From contig NC_135498.1 of the NCBI RefSeq assembly GCF_052857255.1, forward strand, positions 86,190,639 through 86,254,638: 64,000 nucleotides of DNA, in the 5' to 3' direction. Source of the stretch: Amblyomma americanum. Its lineage: Eukaryota > Arthropoda > Arachnida > Ixodida > Ixodidae. A program made the translations under genes and the position numbers. Positions 53,188 through 62,681 of this stretch are shown here, one piece after another (the first letter of the stretch is position 1; the number at the start of each line of letters is the position of its first letter). The notes beneath the pieces are model-generated. The model was given only the letters and a program-made list of their open reading frames with translations. It did not search any database and had not been told where the DNA came from.

Positions 53188-55046
53188 TTGAACTTCAATA
53201 CGAGAGCGGCTCCGGACGCAAGAAAAATCATCTGTGCCGTGGAACAGGCTGTGGGACGTGTGGAAAACAACCGCCGAGAAGAAGCTCGTACCAGTGCGAT
53301 CAGCATACTCGCCAAGCTGCCACACCGGCTCCCCACCCCACTCCTTGCTCAGGAGCGTGATGCAGTCAGGAGCCTGCGGAGCAATACGGATATCGTAATC
53401 CTACCTGCTGACAAGGGCAACGCCACCGTCATCCTAAACCACAGCGACTACGTTGAGAAAATGACGAAGCTTCTGGAGGATGATGGCACGTACATACGAC
53501 TCAAGCGGGATCCTACACTCAAGGTAGAGCGAGAGTTGCAAAGGCTTTTGACAGACGTCTTCCAGTTTGTTCCACTACAGCACAGGTCGTTATACTTCAC
53601 GCTCCTCTGCCACAATGGATCTGCCCCTGCTTTATATGGCCTCCCGAAGATCCACAAGCCAGGCGTTCCAATGCGACCAATAGTGGATTTTACCCGCTCT
53701 CCCTTGTACCGGCTTTCAGGCTACTTGCACAAAGTTTTTTCGCCACTCGTTGGCAAGAGACCGACTTTCGTACGCAACTCCTTTGATTTTGCTGAAAAAA
53801 TACGCGAAATCACGATTGACAGCGACGAGATAATGGTGTCATTTGACGTCAGATCACTGTTTACCAGCGTCCTCGTGGATCTGGCGGTGGAGGTATGCCG
53901 TTCAGCGCTTCGAGACGACGACGGACTGAGTGCTAGGACACCCATCGATTCATCGGACCTGTTGAAGCTTCTGCAGTTTTGCTTGAAGAACACGTACTTC
54001 ATCTTTCGGGGCACTGTCTACAAGCAGGTTCATGGCACTGCCATGGGAGCATCTATCTCGATCACAACCGCAAACCTCACAATGGAAGCACTGGAAAGCC
54101 GCGCTTTGGCTTCGTTCGAGCCGCGCCCGAAGGTCTTCCTGCGGTACATTGATGACTGCTTTTGCATAATAAAAAGAATGCCTTGGCTGCTTTCACGAAC
54201 CATTTGAACAGCATGGAAGATTCCATCCAGTTTACCGTCGAGGAGGAGATTTCTGGCCGTCTTCCTTTTCTGGACGTCATGGTGGACCGACGTGATGACC
54301 GCCTATCATTCAAGGTGTACAGAAAGGACACGCACACAGGCCAATACCTTCACTTTAATTCAGTCCATCCTACGTGCCATAAGCGCTCCGTCGTTTCTGC
54401 CCTCATCCGTCGTGCGGAAAGAATATGCTCGAAACCCGAAGAAAAAGCCTCTGACATACGCCAAGTGCGACGCGAGCTCAACAATTGTGGCGACCCACAG
54501 CACTTCGTGAACGCTGCAATAAAGCAGACAACGAGACCAGCTCAGCCCGTTCGCCTACCTTGCCGTGCCCGAGCTGCAATACCCTATGTGCCAGGCGTGA
54601 GCGAGTCATTGGCCCGCATTTTTCGCACCTACGATGTGCATATAGCTCACGTGCCTGCGTGCAAGCTTCGTCACGAGTTGGTGTCCGTAAAGGACAAGCT
54701 AAAAAAAGAAATGTTTCCCGGAGTAATTTATAAAATCCCCTGCTCAGATTGCCATCACTCCTACATAGGTGAAAGCGGAAACTTTGAAAGACGGCTGAAT
54801 GAGCACAAGAATGATGTCAAGAAAAAGAAGGCTTGTTCCAACGCACTGGCTGAACACGTTGAAAACACGAAGCATGATATCGCTTGGGAAGAAGCGGCAA
54901 TTATCGGCCGTGAGAAAAACTGGATGTCACGCCAATATCTGGAGTCTCTGTTTATCCAGACAACAGATCAGACGCTCAACCGTAACATCGGCAATCTAGC
55001 GCCCTCGTACGCTAGATGCCTGCGACGATTAGCACAACGTACTTAA
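53188..55046 (+). pseudogene. PLE2 right arm: RT plus GIY-YIG, one frameshift
   Basis: The frame is open from about 53100, with an N-terminal helical region (RTELAVLELGLNFNTRAAPD, then SNTDIVILPADKGNATVIL). RT blocks match the left arm, including YGLPKIHKPGVPMRPIVDF and RYIDDCFCI (about 54141-54172). One base is missing at about 54173 relative to the left arm, which shifts the rest to the frame of 54162-55046. That frame covers HSYIGESGNFERRLNEHKND and ends LRRLAQRT. The start Met is uncertain. Confidence 0.9.
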
Positions 55047-55203
55047 GCTTTGTGTGCGAAATTTTTCCATCAGTGAACAAGACTTCCGTGTGGAAGTCGA
55101 AACGTCCTTCCATCTTGACAACACCTTTTGGTCGGCGCTTCATTATTTTCGCCAATGTATTCACCAGACCAGACGAGATTTCGTCGAACCTTAGATTTCA
55201 TTT

Positions 55204-55216
55204 TATTACGAAACAT
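55204..55216. repeat. Target-site duplication, right (PLE dimer)
   Basis: TATTACGAAACAT matches 49856-49868; R2 sequence (ATTGACAGGGAGTTCTGCTG) resumes at once. Confidence 0.9.
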
Positions 55217-55367
55217 ATTGACAGGGAGTTCTGCTGACGATACCACTGATTGTCAAGGGTTTGAAGAAGTGATGTTATAGTGAAAATAAAGACGTTTCAG
55301 CTTGCTGCGTTGCAAATACGGTATCCGCAGAAGGCGTCCTCAACACGAACCGCTCTGTTCAGTTTAG

Positions 55368-55665
55368 CTGGTAGAAACGCAGTGTTCCACCTGTGGCAAG
55401 TGGTTCCGCCATAGGCACAACAGTCAAGCGCCGATCGCTTAGAACTGAAGCGCACAAGTTACAGACGTGGGAACGGGAGATTATGAGAACTGATAAGTTG
55501 GCGCATGAACATTTGTATGAAGCCAAGCTGAGTTATACGGCAAAAAACAAAAACAAATTACATGTGGAATTTGTGACTAGAGTTAGTTCAAAATTAACAT
55601 ATTTAGAGAACCCGACGGGCAAGTCAGGGGGAGCGGCCAAACTCAGCAAGGATAAACAAACACAG
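55368..55665 (+). pseudogene. R2 plus-strand exon p2, copy 2
   Basis: Flanked by the acceptor GTTCAGTTTAG and the donor CACAG|GTAAGC. After an early TAG (second codon, CAG in copy 1) it is open for about 97 codons: KRRSLRTEAHKLQTWEREIM, HEHLYEAKLSYTAKNKNKL and TYLENPTGKSGGAAKLSKDK. No known family. Confidence 0.3.
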
Positions 55666-56194
55666 GTAAGCTACTGCGGCATGTGACCGACGAAATTGTG
55701 TTAGCAACAAACTCTTTGTTTGAAACAAAATTTTAGAAAATTTGCACTCTGTATAATACTGCGTCTTTAGTTCCCTGCATCCGAAAACGCCTCCACGTAA
55801 TGTAGCGCTGCCAGAGTCGGACGGCAGCATTAAAACCTTAACATGCACAGAGCATAGAAACAACTGAGCTGAACTGCAAGCCATGTATGCACACAGAGAA
55901 CGCAGCACAATATATTGGTTGCCCGAAAAACGATCTGCGACAAACAAAACAGGTTCGTAAATGCTAATGTTGAAATAAAATGAAAATATTGGTGCCACTA
56001 TGCAGGTGTTTCGTGATCCATGCACTCAGCATATTAATAAGCATCAACACAGTGTTACTTTACACATCAGTCTCTGAACACATCGCGACCAAAATTTTAA
56101 TAAATACTAGAAATAAGATATTTGGGTTGTTGGGCTACGGTGTTATGCCTGAAGTTGTCAACGGCAATCTAGAGCTTATAAGTTTATTACTTAC

Positions 56195-56456
56195 ATTTAA
56201 ATTCCTCTCGCAGTCCATTGGCAATCTTGCGTTTCTTGTTGGACCTGATGCGTTTTCCGTATTTCTTGTGAGTGCCCTTGCGACCGCCCTGTTCTTTGCC
56301 ATCTCCTTCCTCTTCTGAATTGCTAGTGTTGATCCACTACCACTCTTGAAGGAGGCGAGACAGCATCAGGTGTTTCTGGATGCCGTGGTCTCTGCGGCTC
56401 ATGTGAATATCGAGCATTTTCTCCCTGGCTTCGTCCAAAATGCATTTCACGTTCAT
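56195..56456 (-). pseudogene. R2 minus-strand exon a, copy 2 (IER-like hint)
   Basis: From an ATG at 56456 the minus strand reads ILDEAREKMLDIHMSRRDHG followed by IQKHLMLSRLLQEW, a TAG at 56337-56339, then an acidic NSEEEGDG run and a basic KRIRSNKKRKIANGLREEF. It ends at the donor AAAT|GTAAGT. The first 40 residues share a K-x-SR-x-GI-x-H-x-L-S-L spacing with IER2/IER5 proteins; this is suggestive only. The stop makes this copy a pseudogene. Confidence 0.35.
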
Positions 56457-57060
56457 CTCCGTAATGTAAGGCAGAGAAATGATGTGGAAAATATCGAAAC
56501 GAACACAACCTTTAGCAAGTGCTACGCTGCTCTCTCGGTTTCAACACTTCAACTGACCCAAGTCTTGGTGATTTTCACATGAATTTGAAAGGGTCGCTGC
56601 TGATAAGAGTGGATTTTTTCGTGGAAAACGAACACGCCCAAATTCACAGCTTCACAAGAGTAAATTGCTGTACTGCCAATAGGCTCTGCCTTCAGTGCAG
56701 AAAGGAGAACATGGGGTCTATGGCAGATCAGGGAGATAAGAAGACAATTGTGTGCATTTTCCCAGTGATCCCTGGAGGCAATCGCACAGCTATCGTAATG
56801 GCGCCCGATCGGCCACGGGGAAAGAAATAGATGTAGACGCGTTTTTTATGCATGCTGGCCAGAGTTACGGAATTTTATTTTTGTCAGATTGGCAGAAAAT
56901 AGTAAACTGTTGTTTGCAACTCTGCTTCGTGTGTCTTATGTGTAGACGCAGCAGGAATTTTTGTCTAAGGATATTTAGCTTAGACATATTCGATGATTTT
57001 AAGACTGCTCACCAGATACAAGACAACTCATTATTGAACTTTTTCTGCCGATAGATGGAA

Positions 57061-57750
57061 GCGCTTAAGTACCACAAAAAGGAGGTAACTTATATTGCCC
57101 CTCAAGGTGAATAAATGCCATCCGCGACACAAAAGTATTCCTTCTTCCGCGTACAAAAAAGTAGTGCGAACTTTCAGTGAATATGAGGCATAATCTGGGA
57201 AACCGAAGCACTATAGAATGAATCCCTCTCAAGCCATTAAGCAAAGAAGGAGTGGGCCTCAGACAACGGACCGTTTTCTAATAAGGCACCATTCTCGCTA
57301 CGGCCGGCACTATAGCCTGGCGAAGTGAGTTTTCCGGTTTGAGTCAGTCCCCTGAGGTCCCTGGCATCTTTTCGGCATAAATTGATATGCAGTCGCTTAT
57401 AGGGTGAGCTATACAGGCTTAGTTAGGATCAGTGCTAGTTCGGCCCAGCCACAGCAGATGAGTGTGAGTCATCTTTTCACACACCTTGGGCCCACCTTGC
57501 GTATTCCGCCGGCTATTCTGTATTCCAAATCTTCAGCCGTCCCCTGAAGTAGTGTTGCCAGTTTGGGCTATTTCTAGCCAAATTGGGCTACTGAAGATTT
57601 TTTTTGGCTGCTTTTTAGACGGTTAGGCGTTGTGGCTATTTGTGGGCTTTATGCACCCAGAAAATCTCTGTGCATAGTAAAAGAAACATGTTTCAAGAAG
57701 TGCACTACGTTCTTCATTTAAGACAGTTGCCGGGCCTGTTGGTACATGAT
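57061..57750. other. Unassigned spacer
   Basis: No gene recognised. Positions 57550-57650 repeat TTGGGCTA/TGGCTATT words that also occur in repeat H near 14000 and 58660, so part may be an H-related fragment. Confidence 0.4.
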
Positions 57751-57870
57751 CTCACCGAAAAACAGCGCGCTTACACGGGACACGAGAAAGGAGACACGCA
57801 CACACACAACGCTGTGTGTGTGCGTGTCTCGTTTCTCGTGTCCCGTGTTAGCGCGCTGTATTTCGGTGAG
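57751..57870. repeat. Near-perfect 120-bp palindrome
   Basis: Two 58-bp arms (57751-57808 and 57813-57870) are inverted copies with three or four mismatches, starting CTCACCGAAA and ending TTTCGGTGAG around a CA-rich centre. The arm phrase AACAGCGCG also occurs at the PLE3 3' end near 8738. It would form a long hairpin. Confidence 0.85.
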
Positions 57871-58043
57871 AGCACTACGTTCGTTTAGCTGTTGATGCAT
57901 CTTTTTATGTTTTTCTTGCTCTCTTTACATCTATACATGACACTATAAAATTGAGAAACGCTTGAGCTCCGCCTTAAGAGTGAAACGCGATAGCGCTCCC
58001 TCGTGGTCGAGCACCCGCTGATTTAGATGCATCATCAGCATTC

Positions 58044-59298
58044 AGGGAAGGCCCAGATACGCGCGCCATCTGCCGGGCCAGCGCCATGCATGGAAAGGAG
58101 GCGGGGGGGGGGGGGGGTTCAGTGGGTGCCCACTGGATGGCTCTACGACTGATCGCCAAGCTCGGATACCGGAAACGCATGGTACTCGTTTAAGTCCGGC
58201 ATCTGCAATTTACATGATCATAACTACTCATTGAAAACCAAACATTCTGACAGATTTGCCTGCCTGGTTGAGTTTGAAGACTTATACTAAACTCTGCACA
58301 TCGTGTTCGTACACATGCTCTGAACACAAGAGGGACACCGCAAGGTGCGAAGCGTCAGTTGTCCTGCATTTCTGGCCACCTGGCGAGACTGCGCCCCCAC
58401 CAACGCTGTACCAACGAGGTATGATGGGTGCTGCAGAAATTTTGAGCCAAGCATAATCTTGGAAAAAATGAAGAGCGCAGTCAAGTACGATTAGTGAGGT
58501 TATTGAAGGATATCAGCTGACGCATATGTGATATGCTTCACTTTCTGCTGTGTGACTGAATCTGTTTGGTTTATCTGAGTTTGGAGTTTAAATTGCAAAT
58601 AAAAAAATATTTGTATCACTTTCCAATGGCTGATGAGACGGTAATTTTGTAACAACAACGTTGGCTATTTTTTTCGCTCCTAATTGTCTCGGCCTTGATG
58701 CATGGTTGGCTATTTCTGGGCAACAACTTTTGTATATTTTGGCTATGCCACTGCGTGCTATCTGACAACACAGCCCTGAATGAGTACAATCCCGGGGACT
58801 GGGTATGAGTGTGGAGGCCGTTTGGACACCGCGGACTCTCATTTTTGTGCTCTCATTTTTTGCGCTCTCAATATTTATTTTGCTTTGTCTGTGCTTTTCT
58901 TGACCTTATATTTCGTTGAAACACCTGGCGGATGCTATTTTGATAGAGAAGTTGCTTGTCCATGTTCAGAACCGTCGGTGCGTGGTGTATTACTCTGTTA
59001 CACGAGATAAATGATCGTTGTCTCGAAAAAATGGCAGCTATCTGCTTCTATTTCTACATTATTCTGGTTTGAAGCAGTTGGTATTAGCGCCTTATCTCGA
59101 AGGTTCCTCTTCTTCGATGACTGCCAAGACCGTTTATTCCTATCGCCGACGCCGGATTCTTCAGTTCATTTATGGTCGCTAGTCAGCCCAATACCGAGTT
59201 TCTTTCAGTTCCACGTTAATCTGCTCGTCTGTTTTTCACGCCATTTTCACAACGTCGTATCAATATTTAACTAAATTGCAGCCGAAGTACTTACTTAG
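58044..59298 (+). repeat. Repeat 'H', copy 2 (uninterrupted)
   Basis: Colinear with 13376-14493 plus 19741-19893. It preserves the empty site of the I-type LINE (GGATTCTTCAG then TTCATTTATGG at 59154-59175). A G tract lies near 58102-58117. No coding sequence is conserved. Confidence 0.82.
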
Positions 59299-59360
59299 TG
59301 GCCAGCGGAGGTGTTCAGTTCGGGGCCTCGCGGGTTCGAATCCCACTCGCGGCAATGTCA
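59299..59360 (+). mobile_element. tRNA-like SINE head fragment
   Basis: TGGCCAGCGGAGG resembles a degenerate A box, and GCGGGTTCGAATCCC is a clear B box and T arm. An acceptor-like CACTCGCGGCA ends it. It starts exactly where repeat H loses similarity. No SINE body was recognised after it. Confidence 0.5.
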
Positions 59361-60455
59361 ATATTCATTTAGTTATTTCTTGATGATTTGGGTAGGTTGC
59401 ACCGACGTCGCCTACTGATCTCAACCCGCTATCGGCCGCATAAGAGCTGCGCTCAAAAATTCATGTCGATTTGAAAGTTCTGAGAAGAAGACATGATAAG
59501 TTACGAAGCATTCATGTGATTTCAGCCCTTAAACAGAAGCACACATTCCTGTAATGTCTTTCTCAGCCTCCAAATCTGCAGCAATCAGAGGTTGCGGTCC
59601 TGAATTCGGTAGTTCAGCTGAAAACCGGAGGGGGGTTCCCAAGAGCCGGTTTCCATTTATACGGCTTCGTGCTTTCGGTTGGTTGAAGATAGCGCTACAC
59701 CTGCTTCACGTTCAATAACCCTAATTCCTCCTGCGTAAGAAGCAAATGATTGAAACCATTGCGGAAGTTGTCTGTTCGGAGGAGCTTGCCTGTTGTTTCC
59801 TGTATTCCTGTTTTTCAATTGCAACCCTCGCAGATCTGGCGGTCATCTTTCGATCGCTAGAGGCGTACGATTAGAAGTAAAGACAGGCAGTCTTGGTGCA
59901 CAATGAAACTGTGCGAAAAAAACAAAATTTATTTCGAACGACAAGATGAGAAAAACGACTGTCCCTTCCTCATCTTTTCTGCCTCCTGCGTTTTCCTAGG
60001 ATTGACACACGTGGCTGCTGATTTTATTTTGCAGCAACGCGTATAAAAGTGGCACGTGGACCTAACTGAGTTGGGGAGCGGCGCGACAAATGTAAGAGGG
60101 CGTTGACAATGGCGCGTTGGCAAAGAATAGGCGACATCTGGGAGTTAGACGAGAAAAATGCTGAGGTTTTAACGTAGATAAGTAGAGTAGACGTTCGAAG
60201 ACGTGTGTCCAGGCTGATTGGCTCATGGTTTTGGTTTCCTGAGTCGTCGACGCGTCTGGCGACGATATTGGACTCCCGTTAAGCTCTGATCGATGTTAAG
60301 CTGATGTGATTTGTTAGCGGGTGCAAATGGAAGTAATGAAGGCGACGATGGGCAATTCACAGTGCGAGATTGCTTTGAAGTATAAAACGAGGCGCGGTTG
60401 GCTGCGGAATTAGCATGTAGGCTTAACGCCTCAGGAGGGAATGAAACTAAAACAC
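59361..60455. other. Unassigned region left of Gypsy3
   Basis: No gene recognised. On the minus strand AATAAA-type signals occur near 59930 and a TATA-like GTTTTATACTTC near 60380, so part could be the rest of a longer LTR or a flanking old element. Frames are short. Confidence 0.4.
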
Positions 60456-60588
60456 TGCTACGAACCGACACCAGAACAGAACTGCCAGCCGTGGCTGCAC
60501 GAGCCACGACCAGGTGCCGTCTTTATTCTCTTCGCAGGGTGGCGCGCGCTAGCCGGCGTGTCGGCGCCGCCCAAAAGAGGATTCTACA
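60456..60588 (-). repeat. Probable 3' LTR of Gypsy3
   Basis: On the minus strand TGTAGAATCC follows the purine-rich AGGCGGGGAGCCC and overlaps the pol stop. An AATAAA (about 60520-60525) lies inside, and I place the end at CGTAGCA. With no second LTR the left boundary is uncertain. Confidence 0.45.
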
Positions 60589-61438
60589 GGGCTCCCCGCC
60601 TAGACTGGAAGTCGAAACGGACGGAGGGCCGGCGATGGCACTCGAGCACTAGGTCAGGCGGCGCTGGGAGTCTTTCCAGGGCGGTCTCCGTGTAAGCCGA
60701 TTTAAGGCGGTCTAGACTGACGGTCCCTTCGCGGCCGTTTTGGAGGATGGTGGCGGTTTTCGGGTTGCGGCGGAGAACGCGGAAAGGTCCGTCGTAAGCC
60801 GATGTGAGTGAAGCTCGGACAGCGTCGCGGCGCACAAAAACGTGGGTCGAAGTGGCCAGGTCGGGGTGTACGAAAATAGTATGGTGGCGGGACGGACGTG
60901 GGGGAGTAGGCCGGAGGTCTTTAACGCAGTCCAGCAGGCGTTGGAGGAATTCTTGGGGCTTGGCTGGAAGCTGCTGGGATGTAAAGAAGTCGTTTGGTAG
61001 ACGCAAAGCACTTCCATACACGAGCTCTGCAGCTGAGCTCTGTAAGTCTTCTCGGATGACAGCCCTTAGACCAAGCAGCACAATGGGCGAGGAGTCGACC
61101 CAGGAGGCGCAATTGAGGCGGGCCGCGAGGGCGGCCTTCTATTTGCGGTGAAGGCGTTCCACCATGCCGTTAGTGCACGGGTGATATGCAGTGGTATGGC
61201 AATGCCTGGCGCCGAGAATATTATTAAGGGAAGCAAACAGGGAGGACTCAAACTGGCGTCCACGGTCGGTTGTCACATTGCCAGGACAACCAAATCGAGA
61301 TACCCACGCAGAAATGAAGGCGCGCGAAACAGTCTCTGCGGTGATGTCAGGAATGGGGACTGCCTCCGGCCAGCGAGTGAAGCGGTCGACTATGGTCAAG
61401 ATATAGCGGTAGCGTCGAGAGATGCGTAGAGGGCCCAC
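60584..61438 (-). pseudogene. Gypsy3 integrase
   Basis: The core reads [20 protein letters not shown] (first Asp), [13 protein letters not shown] (second Asp) and [17 protein letters not shown] (Glu). It has a frame change and a stop near 61139. The C-terminal domain continues to 60584: AAELVYGSALRLPNDFF, AYDGPFRVLRRNPKTATILQ, VSLDRLKSAY. The conserved GPFRVL block is a typical integrase C-terminal feature. Confidence 0.88.
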
Positions 61439-61559
61439 GATGTCGAGATGAACATGGACGAAACGACGGCCAGGGGGTAGAAAGGCTTGGGAAGGTGTCT
61501 GGGTATGTCGACAGATCTTGGTCGACTGACAGGGTAGGCACCGAAATCACACTTGGGGG

Positions 61560-62205
61560 CATTCACAACCAGGCCGTAGTGCTGTGGACGCTTGAACAAA
61601 GCACGTAGGTCTTGCTCATGATCATGAGGTGCAGGGCTGGCGATGAGGACATCGTCAAAGTACGCGAATAGACTCGGTAGGCCCCGCGTGACCTCAGCCA
61701 TGAACCGCTGGAAGGTTTGAGCTGAATTGCGTAGTCCAGAAGGAATCCGGACGTACTCACACAAACCAAAGGGCGTCGTGATGGCGGTCTTAGGTATGTC
61801 CTCGGGTTCAATGAGAATTTGGTGATACGCCTTAACCAGGTCAACTTTGCTTAAAATGGTGCAGCCGGCGAGGTGCGATGTAAAGTCCTGGATGTGGGGC
61901 AGCGGATAGCTGTCGTGGACAATGTTGGCATTCAACGCCCGATAGTCGCCGCAGGGACGCCAGTCACCGGGATCACGCTTGGGCACTAGATGCAGCGGAG
62001 ACGCCCACGCGCTGAACGACAGGCGTATAATGCCGAGCTTCAGCATGTGGTCAAACTGACGTTTGGCGATAGCTAGACGGTCTCCAAACAAGCGGCGCGG
62101 TCGAGCAGCTGCGGGTGGACCCCGGGTGACGATGTGGTGTGTCACAGAATGTTTAGGCGCCTGAGTGAGGTTGCATGGCTTAGTGGAATCCGGGAAATCC
62201 GCCAA
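61560..62205 (-). pseudogene. Gypsy3 reverse transcriptase
   Basis: Open minus-strand RT with [80 protein letters not shown] and the catalytic [12 protein letters not shown]. After [13 protein letters not shown] the sequence switches to the region just before the integrase core, so the thumb, RNase H and the integrase zinc finger are lost. The palm residues are intact. Confidence 0.9.
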
Positions 62206-62681
62206 AATTTTTTGAACTGAGAGGAAGGTATCAGCGTGCGAATGCCCATGGGAGCAAGGTCGGACGAGACTCCCGAGATGGAGAGATGAGTCAGACTGTT
62301 TGTAAGGCGACGATGCCGCACGCTGACGTCTAAGTCGAAGTAGGAGAGGAAGTCTGAGCCGATGATCGGGCGAACTACGTCTGCGATGACGAAGACCAAT
62401 CGAAAAGTGCGGCGTAGGCCGAAGTAGAGGGTGAGAGATCGTAGCCCATACATGGGTATAGACGAGGCGTTGGCAGCACAGAGCAACAGTCCTGATGGTT
62501 TGGAACGATCTGCCTTAGTCGGTGGAACCACGCTGATTTCCGCGCCCGTGTCGATAAGAAACCGGGTGCCGGAGAACTTCTCAGTGACCATGAACAGGCG
62601 GCTCGAATGACTGGGGGAACCACACGCCGCCGTTAGTGATCCCGGCGGGCGTTTCCCGGCCACGAACAGGGCGGTGTACAC
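62206..62681 (-). pseudogene. Gypsy3 aspartic protease region
   Basis: [20 protein letters not shown] holds the protease active site (DTG), and a second hydrophobic block [17 protein letters not shown] the conserved IIGxDFL motif. It is open to the RT frame change near 62150. Gag is absent because the L2-like LINE begins at 62682. Confidence 0.88.

Larger units (their letters stand above)
49869..55203. mobile_element. Head-to-head Penelope-like inverted dimer (PLE2)
   Basis: A minus-strand PLE (about 49869-52967) and a plus-strand PLE (about 53041-55203) face each other across a ~75-bp minisatellite, and the pair is bracketed by one 13-bp duplication. Both arms carry 3' ends (AACACCTTTTGGTCGGCGC inverted at 49890, direct at about 55118). 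The left arm lacks about 310 bp of the 5' region and holds an L2-like LINE. The arms differ by few substitutions. Confidence 0.9.
48440..57060. repeat. Module R2, copy 2 (interrupted by PLE dimer)
   Basis: Colinear with 26666-30050 apart from the insertion at 49869-55203. Landmarks are AAGATGTCAT (48852), minus exon b (49415-49698), the pre-insertion site TATTACGAAACAT, plus exon p2 (55368-55665) and minus exon a (56195-56456). An extra plus frame at 48461-48823 (MKVKLTVPSRYETTDGFRRS, then MDNSRKGGEKRTSTMSET) is open here but broken by stops in copy 1. Confidence 0.75.
60456..62681 (-). mobile_element. Internally deleted Ty3/Gypsy element (Gypsy3), minus strand
   Basis: Reading leftward: protease, RT, integrase, a polypurine tract and a short LTR. 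RNase H and the integrase zinc-binding start are missing, because RT joins integrase directly near 61550. The right (5') side is replaced at 62681 by an L2-like LINE. Confidence 0.85.

Noticed and set aside
60041..60420. Host gene first exon with TATA box left of Gypsy3
   Set aside because: Only a TATA-like word and short frames; no conserved protein or splice signal could be supported.
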